Shown in pieces: positions 10,505-19,600 of a stretch of DNA of 42,442 nt (the stretch's first letter is position 1; each line of letters opens with the position of its first letter). The notes below the pieces were generated by a model. It made no database searches. It was not told the DNA's origin and saw only the letters and a program-made list of their open reading frames with translations. The translations under genes and the position numbers were made by a program. This stretch comes from Variovorax boronicumulans NBRC 103145. Lineage in GTDB: Bacteria > Pseudomonadota > Gammaproteobacteria > Burkholderiales > Burkholderiaceae_C. The stretch is from NCBI RefSeq assembly GCF_001591345.1, contig NZ_BCUS01000052.1:1-42442 (forward strand), read 5' to 3'.

Positions 10505-11422
10505 TCAGTTCGACGAGGCGAGCAGCTGCCGCACCAGCAGCTGCGTCGCCGGCGTCAGCGCCGCGCCCGTCTTCGTCGCCATCAGCAGGCGCCGCGTGGC
10601 CCACGTGTCCTTCAGGTGCACCACCTTCAGGTCGAGCGCCGCCACCTGCGCCTTGCAGGCGGCCAGCGGCACCACGCCGATGCCGAGGTTGGCCGCGATC
10701 ATGTGGCACATCGCATCGAAGCTGCGCACCTGCACGCGCAGGCGCATCGGAATGCCGGCCTGTTCGGCCGCGCGCGAGGTCAGCTCGAGCAGCGAGCTGC
10801 TGCGGTTCAGCCCCACGAATTCGTGTGCCAGGCAGGTCTTGAAGTCGACCTGCTTCGCACGCAGGCGCGCCAGCGGATGCGGCCTGGCGCACAGCACCAC
10901 GAGCTCGTCGGTCTGGAAGGGCGCGACGTCGAGGCCGTAGGCGGGTGTGTTCTCGGCGAACACGCCGACGTCGGCGAGGCCGTCGACCAGCGCGCGCACG
11001 ATGTCGCCGCTCAGTTGTTCCTCGACCTCGACGCGGATATCGGGATGCTGTCCCAGGAAAGCCGCCAGCGTGGTCGGAAGGAACTCCGTCAGCGCCGACA
11101 TGTTGGCCCACAGCCGCACATGGCCGCGCACGCCGCTGGCGTAGTCGCCCAGCTCGTTGCTGAACTGCTCGAAGCCCTGGAACAGGCGCATCGCATGCTG
11201 CATCGCCACATGCCCGGCCGGTGTGAGCGCGATGCCCTGGGCGCTGCGTTCGAGCAGCTTGGAGCCCGTGGCGGCTTCGAAGTCGGACAGGCGCCGGCTC
11301 GCCGCCGAGAGCGCGAGGTGACACGCTTCCGCGCCCTTGGTGATGCTGCCCGACTGCGCCACGGCGCAGAACAGGCGCAGCGTCACGAAATCGACACGCG
11401 CGGGGTTGATGGTGCTGGCCAT
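10505..11422 (-). CDS. LysR-family transcriptional regulator
   Basis: The 305-residue protein has the LysR helix-turn-helix (residues about 10-68: LRLFCAVAQSGSITKGAEACHLALSAASRRLSDFE) and a periplasmic-binding-like effector domain with GIGVVPLAACKAQV near residue 230. It is convergent with DUF779 (15-base gap) and divergent from the nine-gene PspA/flotillin operon, whose promoter lies about 60 bases from its start. It could control that operon, but LysR proteins in such a place may instead act elsewhere. Effector unknown. Confidence 0.92.
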   Translation of the reverse strand: MASTINPARVDFVTLRLFCAVAQSGSITKGAEACHLALSAASRRLSDFEAATGSKLLERSAQGIALTPAGHVAMQHAMRLFQGFEQFSNELGDYASGVRGHVRLWANMSALTEFLPTTLAAFLGQHPDIRVEVEEQLSGDIVRALVDGLADVGVFAENTPAYGLDVAPFQTDELVVLCARPHPLARLRAKQVDFKTCLAHEFVGLNRSSSLLELTSRAAEQAGIPMRLRVQVRSFDAMCHMIAANLGIGVVPLAACKAQVAALDLKVVHLKDTWATRRLLMATKTGAALTPATQLLVRQLLASSN

Positions 11423-11481
11423 CGGCGGATTCTAGAGAGCGCGCCAGTGCCGAAAGTCATGCGCACGGGTTAAAAGAATTT

Positions 11482-11510
11482 TTGACATGTTATGTCGCTG
11501 CACCTATAGT
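11482..11510 (+). promoter_or_regulatory. Sigma-70 promoter of the PspA/flotillin/AAA operon
   Basis: TTGACA (11482-11487) and TATAGT (11505-11510) are separated by exactly 17 bases: a perfect -35 and a -10 with one change from consensus. It lies about 54 bases before the DUF2170 ATG. It is the strongest sigma-70 promoter I could see in the window. Confidence 0.8.
11484..11496. promoter_or_regulatory. Palindromic operator candidate over the -35 element
   Basis: GACAT-GTT-ATGTC is a perfect inverted repeat that starts inside the -35 hexamer and runs into the spacer. Binding there would block RNA polymerase, so a repressor site is plausible. Candidate binders are the divergent LysR protein and the small protein at 12726-13085. 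Confidence 0.5.
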
Positions 11511-11563
11511 GAATCCATCGAAGCATCGCGCGCTTCCCACGGTAGACAACCCAAAGGAGAGGT

Positions 11564-11980
11564 ATGCAATCACTGCTGGATCAACTCGAAGGCCTCGACG
11601 TGCTGGCCGGTGCCGCGATGGGCGGGCTGTCTGTTCAGCTGCAGCCGATTCCGGGCAGTACGCCGGTGGTGCAGGTGAGCATCGAAGGGCGCGATGAGCT
11701 GCCGATCTTCGTCACCAGTTCCGACATGCAGATCATCTGCATCTGCTACCTCTGGACCGAGGAAGACGTGAAGCCTGCGCGGCGCACCGAACTGCTCGAA
11801 TCGCTGCTCGACCTCAATCCCTCGGTCCCGCTGTCGTCCTTCGGGCGCGTCGGCGGGCGCTACGTGCTCACGGGAGCGCTGGGGCGCAACGCGAGCGTGG
11901 AAGACATCGCACGCGAAGTGGCCGTGCTCAGCGACAACGCGCTCGATGCCCTCGACGCCTTGTCCGAATTCCTGAACTAA
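11564..11980 (+). CDS. yjfI: DUF2170 family protein, YjfI-like
   Basis: The 138-residue protein matches DUF2170 (E. coli YjfI) in its central block RDELPIFVTSSDMQIICICYLW-type sequence (residues about 43-62) and the following LLDLNPSVPLSSFGRVGGRY. The family is small, acidic and cytoplasmic, of unknown biochemical role, and is known as the gene just before a PspA-like yjfJ, exactly as here. An AAAGGAGAGGT ribosome site precedes the ATG. It is the first gene of the operon and sits 11 bases before the PspA gene. A regulatory or chaperone role for PspA is a guess from context. Confidence 0.85.
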   Translation: MQSLLDQLEGLDVLAGAAMGGLSVQLQPIPGSTPVVQVSIEGRDELPIFVTSSDMQIICICYLWTEEDVKPARRTELLESLLDLNPSVPLSSFGRVGGRYVLTGALGRNASVEDIAREVAVLSDNALDALDALSEFLN

Positions 11981-11991
11981 GCGGAGATCAC

Positions 11992-12723
11992 ATGACAGTC
12001 ATCAAGAAGCTGGTCACCTTGCTGCGCGGCAGCGCCCGCGAAATCGGCGAGAGCGTGATCGACAGCAACGCCACGCGCATCTACGAGCAGGAAATCATCG
12101 ACGCCAAGCACAGCATCGAGAAGGCCAAGGGCGACCTCACGGGCGTGATGGCCAAGGAGATGCAGTCGGCCCGCGAAATCGAACGCCTGAAGGGCGAGGT
12201 CGCGCGCTACGAAGGCCTGGCGCTCGAAGCGCTCAACAAGACCCAGGAAGGCCTGGCGCTCGACGTGGCGGCCAAGGTCGGCACGCTCGAGCAGGAGCTC
12301 GAGGAGCAGGCCAAGGCCCATGCTTCCTACGCGCTGCAGGTGTCCCGGCTCAAGGACCTGATCAAGTCGGCCGAGGCGCGCATCCGCGAGCACGAGCGCG
12401 AGATCGGCATCGCCAAGACCACCGAGAGCGTCTACCGCGCCACGCAGTCGATCTCCGAGAACATCGGCAGTGGCGGCTCGCGCCTGGCCAGCGCACGCGA
12501 ATCGCTGGAGCGCATCCGCTCGCGTCACGAAGACCTGTCCGACCGCATGGCGGCGGGCCAGCAGCTCGAGGACGAGTTTGGTCACAGCGCGCTCGAGAGG
12601 AAGCTGGCCGCGGCAGGCATCGGCAATGATGCCGACCGCACCGGCAAGGTGATGGAGCGCATCCGCGCCCGGCAGGCCAAGCCGGCCGAACCGCCCAAGC
12701 CGTCCGAACCGGCGTCGGAGTGA
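11992..12723 (+). CDS. yjfJ: PspA/IM30 (ESCRT-III-like) protein, YjfJ-like
   Basis: The 243-residue protein is almost entirely helical with heptad-like charge patterns, opening with a short amphipathic helix (VIKKLVTLLRGSAREIGE) followed by YEQEIIDAKHSIEKAKGDL and long coiled coils to about residue 200. This is the PspA/IM30/Vipp1 layout. The family binds anionic or stressed membranes and forms ESCRT-III-like rods that seal lesions. The last 25 residues are a Pro/Lys/Glu-rich tail (AKPAEPPKPSEPASE). Placement after the DUF2170 gene makes it the YjfJ branch rather than the pspABC branch; no pspF, pspB or pspC is present. A GGAGA ribosome site precedes the ATG. Confidence 0.9.
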   Translation: MTVIKKLVTLLRGSAREIGESVIDSNATRIYEQEIIDAKHSIEKAKGDLTGVMAKEMQSAREIERLKGEVARYEGLALEALNKTQEGLALDVAAKVGTLEQELEEQAKAHASYALQVSRLKDLIKSAEARIREHEREIGIAKTTESVYRATQSISENIGSGGSRLASARESLERIRSRHEDLSDRMAAGQQLEDEFGHSALERKLAAAGIGNDADRTGKVMERIRARQAKPAEPPKPSEPASE

Positions 12724-12725
12724 CG

Positions 12726-13085
12726 ATGGTGCGGGTCAAGCCGGTACGCTGGCAGGGCTCGGACGAGGCGATCCGCGCGGTCCAGGTGGCCTTCGACGTG
12801 GAGGAGGCCGTGCTCGAGGCCGTGCGCACCGCGGCCTTCGAGCAGCATGTGTCCACGCCCGACCAGATCCGGCAGGTGCTGGGCCTGGCGACCACCTCGA
12901 AGCCGAAGCGGCCGCGTCTCACGGTGTCGTTGAACACGGCCGACTACGAATTTCTGGCGGCGCGGTATGGTCTGTCACCTGACGACCGCCTGGCCATCAA
13001 GGAGAGGGCCACGCGCGAACTGATTGCCTTTGCAGGCAAGGCGAACAAGAAGAACACCGGCACGAAGAAGCCGGGCGGCAGGTAA
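12726..13085 (+). CDS. Small protein with two possible ribbon-helix-helix-like units
   Basis: The family was not recognised. The 119 residues split into two similar-looking halves, each a short strand then two helices: IRAVQVAFDVEEAVLEAVRT near residues 15-35, and RLTVSLNTADYEFLAARYG near residues 65-85, each followed by a second helix. That is the order of a ribbon-helix-helix DNA-binding unit, so a single chain could form a pseudo-dimer. A Lys/Gly-rich tail ends the protein. ATG 12726 was chosen because GGAG stands 5 bases upstream; a GTG at 12720 is the alternative. It follows the PspA stop by 2 bases. A role as operon autoregulator is an inference. Confidence 0.6.
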   Translation: MVRVKPVRWQGSDEAIRAVQVAFDVEEAVLEAVRTAAFEQHVSTPDQIRQVLGLATTSKPKRPRLTVSLNTADYEFLAARYGLSPDDRLAIKERATRELIAFAGKANKKNTGTKKPGGR

Positions 13086-13127
13086 GAAGAAAAGAGAACA
13101 ACAACCAACCCGCACGCGGGAGGATCA

Positions 13128-13772
13128 ATGGGCGATTTCATGGGAGCGGTGACGGGGTACCCCACCGCGATCTACACGGTGCTGCTCGGCGTCGTGGTGA
13201 TCTATTGGGTGCTCGCGGTGGTCGGCATGGTCGACTTCGAGAGCAGCGGGATCGACGTCGACCTGCAGACGCATGCCGACGGCGACACCAGCGACATGGG
13301 CCAGATCGCGAGCTACGTGGTCGCCTTCGGCCTGAACGGCGTGCCGTTCTCGGTGGCCGTGAGCCTGCTGGTGCTGGTGGCCTGGACGCTCTCGTGCCTG
13401 GGCGGCGAGTGGCTGCTGCCGCTGGTGCCGACGATCGTGCTCAAGCTGGTGGCTGGCACGGTGCTGCTGGTGGCCAGCGCGGCCCTCGCCATCCCGGTGA
13501 CGGCGGTGGCCATCCGACCGCTCAAGGGTCTCTTCGTGAGCCACACGGCCGTGAGCAATGCGGCGCTGGTGGGCCAGGTCTGCCGCGTCGTCACCGGCGT
13601 GGTGAACGAGAAAGACGGCCGCGCCGAAGTGGCGCGCCGCGGCGCCAGCCTCAACATCCGCGTCTGGGCGCCCACGCCCAACGCCCTCAAGCGCGGCTCG
13701 CACGCGCTCATCCTCGAATACGACGAGGTGGCCGCGCGCTACCTCATCGCGGCGCACGAAGACATCGTCTGA
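13128..13772 (+). CDS. yqiJ: YqiJ-like membrane protein with C-terminal OB fold
   Basis: The 214-residue protein has hydrophobic segments at residues about 12-34, 60-92 and 97-128, then a soluble C-terminal domain (residues about 140-214, NAALVGQVCRVVTG to LILEYDEVAARYLI) with the look of the NfeD-type OB fold. This is the architecture of E. coli YqiJ, whose gene stands next to yqiK. NfeD-like proteins partner flotillin/SPFH proteins in membrane microdomains, and the next gene is a flotillin. A GGGAGGATCA ribosome site precedes the ATG; the gap to the previous gene is 42 bases. Confidence 0.85.
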   Translation: MGDFMGAVTGYPTAIYTVLLGVVVIYWVLAVVGMVDFESSGIDVDLQTHADGDTSDMGQIASYVVAFGLNGVPFSVAVSLLVLVAWTLSCLGGEWLLPLVPTIVLKLVAGTVLLVASAALAIPVTAVAIRPLKGLFVSHTAVSNAALVGQVCRVVTGVVNEKDGRAEVARRGASLNIRVWAPTPNALKRGSHALILEYDEVAARYLIAAHEDIV

Positions 13773-13893
13773 GAAGGCGTGAACGAACCCGCCATGTCCG
13801 TTCATCGGCCACGCCGGATTCACTCACACCTTCTGCCCGCGCGCATCCCTCACCCAAGTTCGTTCGCTCGCTCTTAAAGCATCTGGAGAAAAA

Positions 13894-16062
13894 ATGGAGC
13901 CCATCATCTTCGCCGTGGTCATACTGGCCGTCGTCATCCTCGGCCTGTTCGCGATGTTCGCCAAGTTCTATCGCAAGATCGAACAGGGCCACGCCCTCAT
14001 CGTGAACACGCTGCGCGCCGAGCCCGAGGTGACCTTCACCGGCCGCATGGTCTACCCGATCATCCACAAGGCCGAGCTGATGGACATCTCGGTCAAGACC
14101 ATCGAGATCGACCGCTCGGGCAATGAGGGCCTCATCTGCCGCGACAACATCCGCGCGGACATCAAGGTGAAGTTCTTCGTGCGCGTCAACAAGACCGCCG
14201 ACGACGTGCTGAAGGTGGCGCAAGGCATCGGCTGCGCGCGGGCCTCCAACCACGAGACGCTCGAAGAGCTGTTCTCGGCCAAGTTCTCCGAAGCGCTCAA
14301 GACCGTGGGCAAGTCGATGGACTTCGTCGACCTGTACCAGGCGCGCGACGGCTTCCGCGACGAGATCATCAGCCAGATCGGCAACGACCTCTCGGGCTAC
14401 GTGCTCGAAGACGCCGCCATCGACTACCTCGAGCAGACCCCGCTGTCGGAGCTGGACGCCAACAACATCCTCGATGCGCAGGGCATCAAGAAGATCACCG
14501 AGCTGACGGCGGTCGAGCACGTGCGCACCAACGAGCTGCGCCGCAACGAGGAAATGCAGATCAAGAAGAAGAACGTCGAGACGCAAGAAGCGTTGCTCGA
14601 GCTCGAGCGCCAGCAGGCCGACGCCACCGCGCGCCAGCAGCGCGAAATTGCCAGCGTGCGTGCCCGCGAAGAAGCCGAGACCTCCAAGATCCAGTCCGAA
14701 GAGCGCACCAAGTCCGAAACCGCGCGCCTGATGGCCGAGCAATCCGTCTCGGTGCAGCAGGAGAACGTGCAGCGCGAAAAGGAAGTGGCCGAAAACAACC
14801 GCAAGCGCGCGGTGGCCATCGAGGAAGAAAAGGTCACGCGCGCCCGCGACCTCGAAATTGTCGATCGCGAGAAGGAAGTGACCCTGCAGCGCATCGAGAA
14901 GGACAAGGCCGTCGAAGTGCAGAAGAAGGCGATTGCCGACGTGATCCGCGAGCGCATCGTGGTCGAGCGCACCGTGGCCGAACAGGAAGAAGCCATCAAG
15001 GAGCTGCGCGTGGTCGCCGAGGCCGAGCGCACCAAGAAGTCGGTCGTGATCATGGCCGAGGGCCAGGCCGAAGAGAAGATGGTGCTCGACGTGAAGGCCG
15101 CCGAAACGCAAGAGAAGCGCGCCCGCCACAAGGCCGCCGAAGAACTCACGCTGGCCGACGCCAAGCTCAAGGTGGCCGAACGCGACGCCGAATCGAAGAA
15201 GCGCGAAGCCGAAGGCGTGGAAGCCATTTCCGCCGCACCGGGCCTGGCCGCCGCCAAGGTCGAAATTGCCACGGCCCAGGCCAAGCTCGCAAGCTTCGAA
15301 GCCGAGGCTTCGGGCAAGGAAAAGCTGGGTCTGGCCGACGTGCATGTGCGCCAGGCCGATGCCGACGCGATCCTCAAGGCCGGCCAGGCCGACGCGCAGG
15401 TCATCGAAGCCCGTTCGCAGGCCGAAGCCGCCGGAATGCGGGCCAAGTTCGAGGCCGAAGCCTCGGGCAAGGAAAAGCTCGGCCTCGCCGAAGTCAACGT
15501 GCGCACGGCCGACGCCGAGGCCACGCTCAAGTCGGGCCAGGCCGATGCGCAGGTGATCGAAGCGCGCTTCAACGCCGAGGCCAAGGGCCTGCACGAGAAG
15601 TTCGAGGCCATGAAGTCCATGAGCCCCGAAACCCGCGACCACGAAGAATTCCGCATGCGCCTGGAAAAGTCGCACATCGAAACCATGAAGGGCATCGATG
15701 CGCAGACGTCCATCGCCAAGGAACAGGCCGACGTGCTGGGCACCGCGCTCGCCAACGCCAAGATCGACATCGTGGGCGGCTCGGGCGACTACTTCGACAG
15801 CTTCGTGCGCTCGCTCTCCGTGGGCAAGGGCATCGACGGTGTCATCTCCAAGAGCCAGGCGGTGCAGGTCGCCTTCAAGGAGCAGCTCTCGGGCGAGCGC
15901 GACGTGGTGAAGGACCTGCGCGACATCGTCGGCGCGCTGGGCAATTCGTCGGGCGAAATCCAGAACCTCAGCGTCGCCTCGCTGATGAGCAAGATCGCCA
16001 ACGACGGCACCGAAAGCCAGAAGTCGGCGCTGCAGAACCTGATCTCCTCCTTCCGCAACTGA
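13894..16062 (+). CDS. yqiK: Flotillin-family protein, YqiK-like
   Basis: The 722-residue protein has one N-terminal membrane helix (residues 4-24), an SPFH/band-7 domain (about 25-200; ALIVNTLRAEPEVTFTGRMV, SVKTIEIDR), and a very long Glu/Ala/Lys-rich coiled coil (about 210-600) before a helical C-terminal region with GGSGDYFDSFVRSLSVGKGIDG. Flotillins organise membrane microdomains and form cage-like assemblies with NfeD partners. The coiled coil contains two tandem 51-residue repeats. It is longer than the roughly 550 residues usual for YqiK, partly because of the repeat. A 121-base gap upstream could hold a second promoter. GGAG precedes the ATG. Confidence 0.92.
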   Translation: MEPIIFAVVILAVVILGLFAMFAKFYRKIEQGHALIVNTLRAEPEVTFTGRMVYPIIHKAELMDISVKTIEIDRSGNEGLICRDNIRADIKVKFFVRVNKTADDVLKVAQGIGCARASNHETLEELFSAKFSEALKTVGKSMDFVDLYQARDGFRDEIISQIGNDLSGYVLEDAAIDYLEQTPLSELDANNILDAQGIKKITELTAVEHVRTNELRRNEEMQIKKKNVETQEALLELERQQADATARQQREIASVRAREEAETSKIQSEERTKSETARLMAEQSVSVQQENVQREKEVAENNRKRAVAIEEEKVTRARDLEIVDREKEVTLQRIEKDKAVEVQKKAIADVIRERIVVERTVAEQEEAIKELRVVAEAERTKKSVVIMAEGQAEEKMVLDVKAAETQEKRARHKAAEELTLADAKLKVAERDAESKKREAEGVEAISAAPGLAAAKVEIATAQAKLASFEAEASGKEKLGLADVHVRQADADAILKAGQADAQVIEARSQAEAAGMRAKFEAEASGKEKLGLAEVNVRTADAEATLKSGQADAQVIEARFNAEAKGLHEKFEAMKSMSPETRDHEEFRMRLEKSHIETMKGIDAQTSIAKEQADVLGTALANAKIDIVGGSGDYFDSFVRSLSVGKGIDGVISKSQAVQVAFKEQLSGERDVVKDLRDIVGALGNSSGEIQNLSVASLMSKIANDGTESQKSALQNLISSFRN
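15295..15600 (+). repeat. Two tandem 153-bp repeats in the flotillin coiled coil
   Basis: Residues 468-518 and 519-569 of the flotillin are near copies, each starting FEAEASGKEKLGLA and containing GQADAQVIEAR. They are coded by adjacent 153-base units (15295-15447 and 15448-15600), and a partial third start (FEA) follows. The period keeps frame, so it lengthens the rod without a break. It points to a recent internal duplication. Confidence 0.9.
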
Positions 16063-16076
16063 GCCGGGGGCGCGCG

Positions 16077-16622
16077 ATGAACCCGAACCTGAAGTGCAGT
16101 TGCGCCGCCCATGCCGCGATGCAGCCCGTCGCGCTCGCCGAAGCCTTGCTCGGCGTGCAGTGCGGCGACTGCCACGGCATGGTGATGGACATGGACGACT
16201 GGCGCAGCTGGAAGGCCGCCGACCCGAAGCGCGTGCCGCATGAGGTCGACGACGAGGTGATCGAAGTGTTCGACGTCGCCGCCGTGCGCCACTGCCCCGA
16301 GTGCGAGCGCCTGATGCAGCGCCTGCGCGTGAGCGCGGGGCCCGACTTCCGCATCGACCGCTGCGTGGCCTGCCAGAACCTCTGGTTCGACCAGGGCGAA
16401 TGGCGCGCCCTCGTGAGCCGCGGCCTGGCCGGCCGGCTCGACGAGCTGCTGTCCGACGGCTGGCAGCGCCGGCTGCAGACCGAGGAGGTGCGCGAGGCGC
16501 GCCTGGCCGCGCTGCGCCGCCGCTACGGCGACGACTGCATCGACGAGCTGGACCGCATCCGCGCCTGGCTCGACACCCAGCCTCACCGCGACGAATTGCT
16601 CGCACTGCTGCGCGCGGACTGA
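16077..16622 (+). CDS. TFIIB-type zinc-ribbon protein
   Basis: The 181-residue protein has two cysteine clusters: CSC near residue 7 with CGDC near 29, and CPEC near 73 with CVAC-NLWFDQGEW near 100. The second is the zf-TFIIB signature (CPxC ... CxxCxxxWFDxGE). The C-terminal third is helical and charged. Proteins of this family are small zinc-binding factors whose partners are mostly unknown. It lies between the flotillin (14-base gap) and the giant ATPase (12-base gap), so it may link them. GGGGG precedes the ATG. Confidence 0.8.
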   Translation: MNPNLKCSCAAHAAMQPVALAEALLGVQCGDCHGMVMDMDDWRSWKAADPKRVPHEVDDEVIEVFDVAAVRHCPECERLMQRLRVSAGPDFRIDRCVACQNLWFDQGEWRALVSRGLAGRLDELLSDGWQRRLQTEEVREARLAALRRRYGDDCIDELDRIRAWLDTQPHRDELLALLRAD

Positions 16623-16634
16623 CCGCGCCGATCC

Positions 16635-19600
16635 ATGCAACCCACCGACGACACCGCAGCGCCGCCCGGCGCCCAGGCCCCCATCGACCCCACCGAAGCG
16701 CTGGTCTCCGGCAGCGGCAGCTACGACCTGCTGAAGAAGCGGCTCGAAACCCAGGGCGAGGGCCTGCTCAAGAAGACGCAGGCGCTCAACGAGCAGCGGC
16801 TGGCCGAGTTCGGCCGCTCCGACCAGGCGCTGATTTTGCGCACCCGCGCACGCACCGAGAACAACGCCGTGGCGCGCGACATCGTGCGCATCGGCGACCT
16901 GCTGCTGTTCGGCTACAACGTCTTCATCGGCCTGCGCAAGGAGACGGCCGTGGGCGATGTGTTCGGCCTCTACCGGCTCGCGACGGCGGGCGAAGCCGCC
17001 ACCGAGAACGACGAGCTGCAGCCCGTGCCGCTGGCGGGCAGCTTCCTCGAAGACGCGCGCTTCACCTCCGACTTCCGCGAGCTCTACGCCTACTACAAGC
17101 AGGCCACGCTGCTGCAGCTGCGTGTGACGCAGGACAAGCTGCTCGCCTCGTTCCAGATCGGCCAGCAGCTGCACGACGTGCGCGTGTTCCGCTGGGCCAT
17201 CGAGCGCAACGGCGGCATTCACTACATCGACAACCGCGGCGAGCGCGACATCGCCTTGCCCGCGAGCCACGATTTCGAGTGGACCGTCGCCACGCGCGAA
17301 GACCACGTGGGCGGCAAGCACCCGCACGTGAACGTGCTCGATACGGTGTTCGTCGAGACGCTGGGCGGCGACCTCACGGTCAAGATCGAGAACAACACCG
17401 AGACCGGCCTGGGCATCTACAGCGAGCCGGTGGAAGACAAGAGCCAGTCGCTCACCGACGCCGAGATCGCCTGGGCCAAGCTGGGCATGCTGATCCTGCT
17501 GCGCGTGAAGCCCTACCGCGAGCAGGTCACGCGCTACCTGGTGTTCAACATCCGCACGCAGCAGGTCGAGCGCATTGACGCCATCGGCGGTTCCTGCGTG
17601 CAGCTGCCCGAAGACCACGGCATCATCTTTCCGGGTGGCTACTACCTGCAGTCGGGCGAGTACAAGCGCTTCGACCTGCCGGCCGAGGTGGTGGAAAACC
17701 TGCGCTTCAAGCGCATGCTGCGCTCGCCCAACGGCGAGGACGTGGCCTATGTGTTCTACGACCCGAAGCCCGGGCGCTATGCGCTGTTCAACTACAACCT
17801 GATCGACAAGAAGCTCGCCACGCCGATCATCGCCAACGGCTACGCGCGCTTTGCCGATGGCCGCATGCTGGTGTTCAACGGCGACGACGTCGAGCCCACG
17901 CGCGTGCACCCGATGCAGCTGTGGCAGACGCCCTTCGCCAGCGAAGAGCACGTGAGCGCGCAGCCGCCCGCCACCGGCTTCTTCGGCAAGATCGGCAACG
18001 CCGAACTGGTGCGCGGCGTGAGCGACCTCATGGGCATCGCCCGCGCGGTGCGCGAGCAGGCGCCCACGCGCGCCGCCTACGAAGACCTGATCCGCCAATG
18101 CACCCGCGTGAGCGACGCCTACTTCTGGCTCGACGCGCCCGAGGCCACCGGCCTCATGGGTGAGTTGCGCAGCATTGCCGAGGTGGCGCGCAGCACGCTG
18201 GCCGAGTTCGAAAAGGTCGACACCATCCGCCGCGAAACCGCGCGCGCGCTGGCCCGCGCGGAAGACGAGCAGCACGCGCTGCTGGTCGACATTGCCAGCA
18301 CCCTCTGGCGCGCCCCCGACGATTTCGTGAAGGCGCTGGGCCGGCTGCGCGAGCGGCGCGGCGCGCTGCAGATGCTCAAGGAGCTGCGCTATGCCGACCT
18401 GCCGCGTATTGCCGCGATGGACGCCGCGCTCGAGGTCGAGCAGCAGCGCATCGGCGAACGCGCGATGCAGTTCCTGGCGGCCGACACGGCCTTCCACGGC
18501 CAGCGCCAGGCGCTGGACAAGCTCGCGCTCGAACTGCCCAACCTGGCCATGTCGCCCGCGCTCGGCCAGATGCTGGTCACGCTCGACGAGCAGGCGGCCG
18601 GCCTCGACCTGCTGACCGAGCAGCTGGGCAGCCTGCCGGGCGGCGATGCGGTGATCCGCACGTCGATCCTCGACCGCATCTCGCTGATCTACGCCGACAT
18701 CAACCGCATGCGCGCCGATGCGCGCGCGCGGCGCAAGTCGCTGGGCGCGACCGAGGCGCGTGCCGAGTTCGGCGCGCAGTTCAAGCTCTTCAGCCAGGCG
18801 GTCGAGAACGCGCTGGAATTCGCCGACACGCCCGAGAAGTGCGACGACGCGCTCACGCGCCTGCTGGCCCAACTCGAGGAAATCGAAGGCCGCTTCGCCG
18901 AGCAGGAAGACTTCCTGGCCGACATCGCCGAGAAGCGCGAGACCGTGTACGAGGCGCTGTCCGCGCGCCGCCAGAGCCTGGTCGACGCCCGCCAGCGCCG
19001 TGCGCAGGGCGTGGTCGACGCGGCAGGGCGCATCCTCGACGGCATTCCGCGCCGCATCGCGCAGTTCGGCGACCTGACGCAGGTCCACAGCTACTTCGCG
19101 GCCGACCCGATGATCGGCAAGCTGCACACGCTGATCGCCGACCTGCGCACGCTGGGCGCCGCGGTGCCGGCCGACGAACTCGACACGCGCCTGAAGACCG
19201 CGCGCGACCAGGCGCTGCGTTCCATCCGCGACAAGCGCGAGCTGGTGAGCGAGGGCGGCGACACGCTGCGCCTGGGCCGCCACGCCTTCACCGTGCACCG
19301 CCAGCCGGTCGACCTGACGCTGGTGGCCCGCGACGAGGGCATGGCCTATCAGGTGACGGGCACCGACTACCAGAGCCCGGTCGACGAACCCCGGCTGCTG
19401 CCGCTGCAGCGCTACTGGGACCAGTCGCTGGTGTCCGAGACGCCCGAGCTGTCGCGCGCCGAATACCTCGCGGGCCGGCTGCTGGAGGCGCTGCTCGACG
19501 GCAAGGCCGAGCGCACGTGGGCCGAGGTGCTCACGCTGCTGGCCGAAGACCCGCTGCATTCGCAGCTGCTCGACATGGTTCGCCGCTTCGCTGCGGCGCG

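Noticed and set aside
13781..13865. GAACGAAC and GTTCGTTC inverted pair in the YqiJ-YqiK gap
   Set aside because: Arms of 8 bases are 69 bases apart, no regulator is linked, and such pairs occur by chance at this scale.
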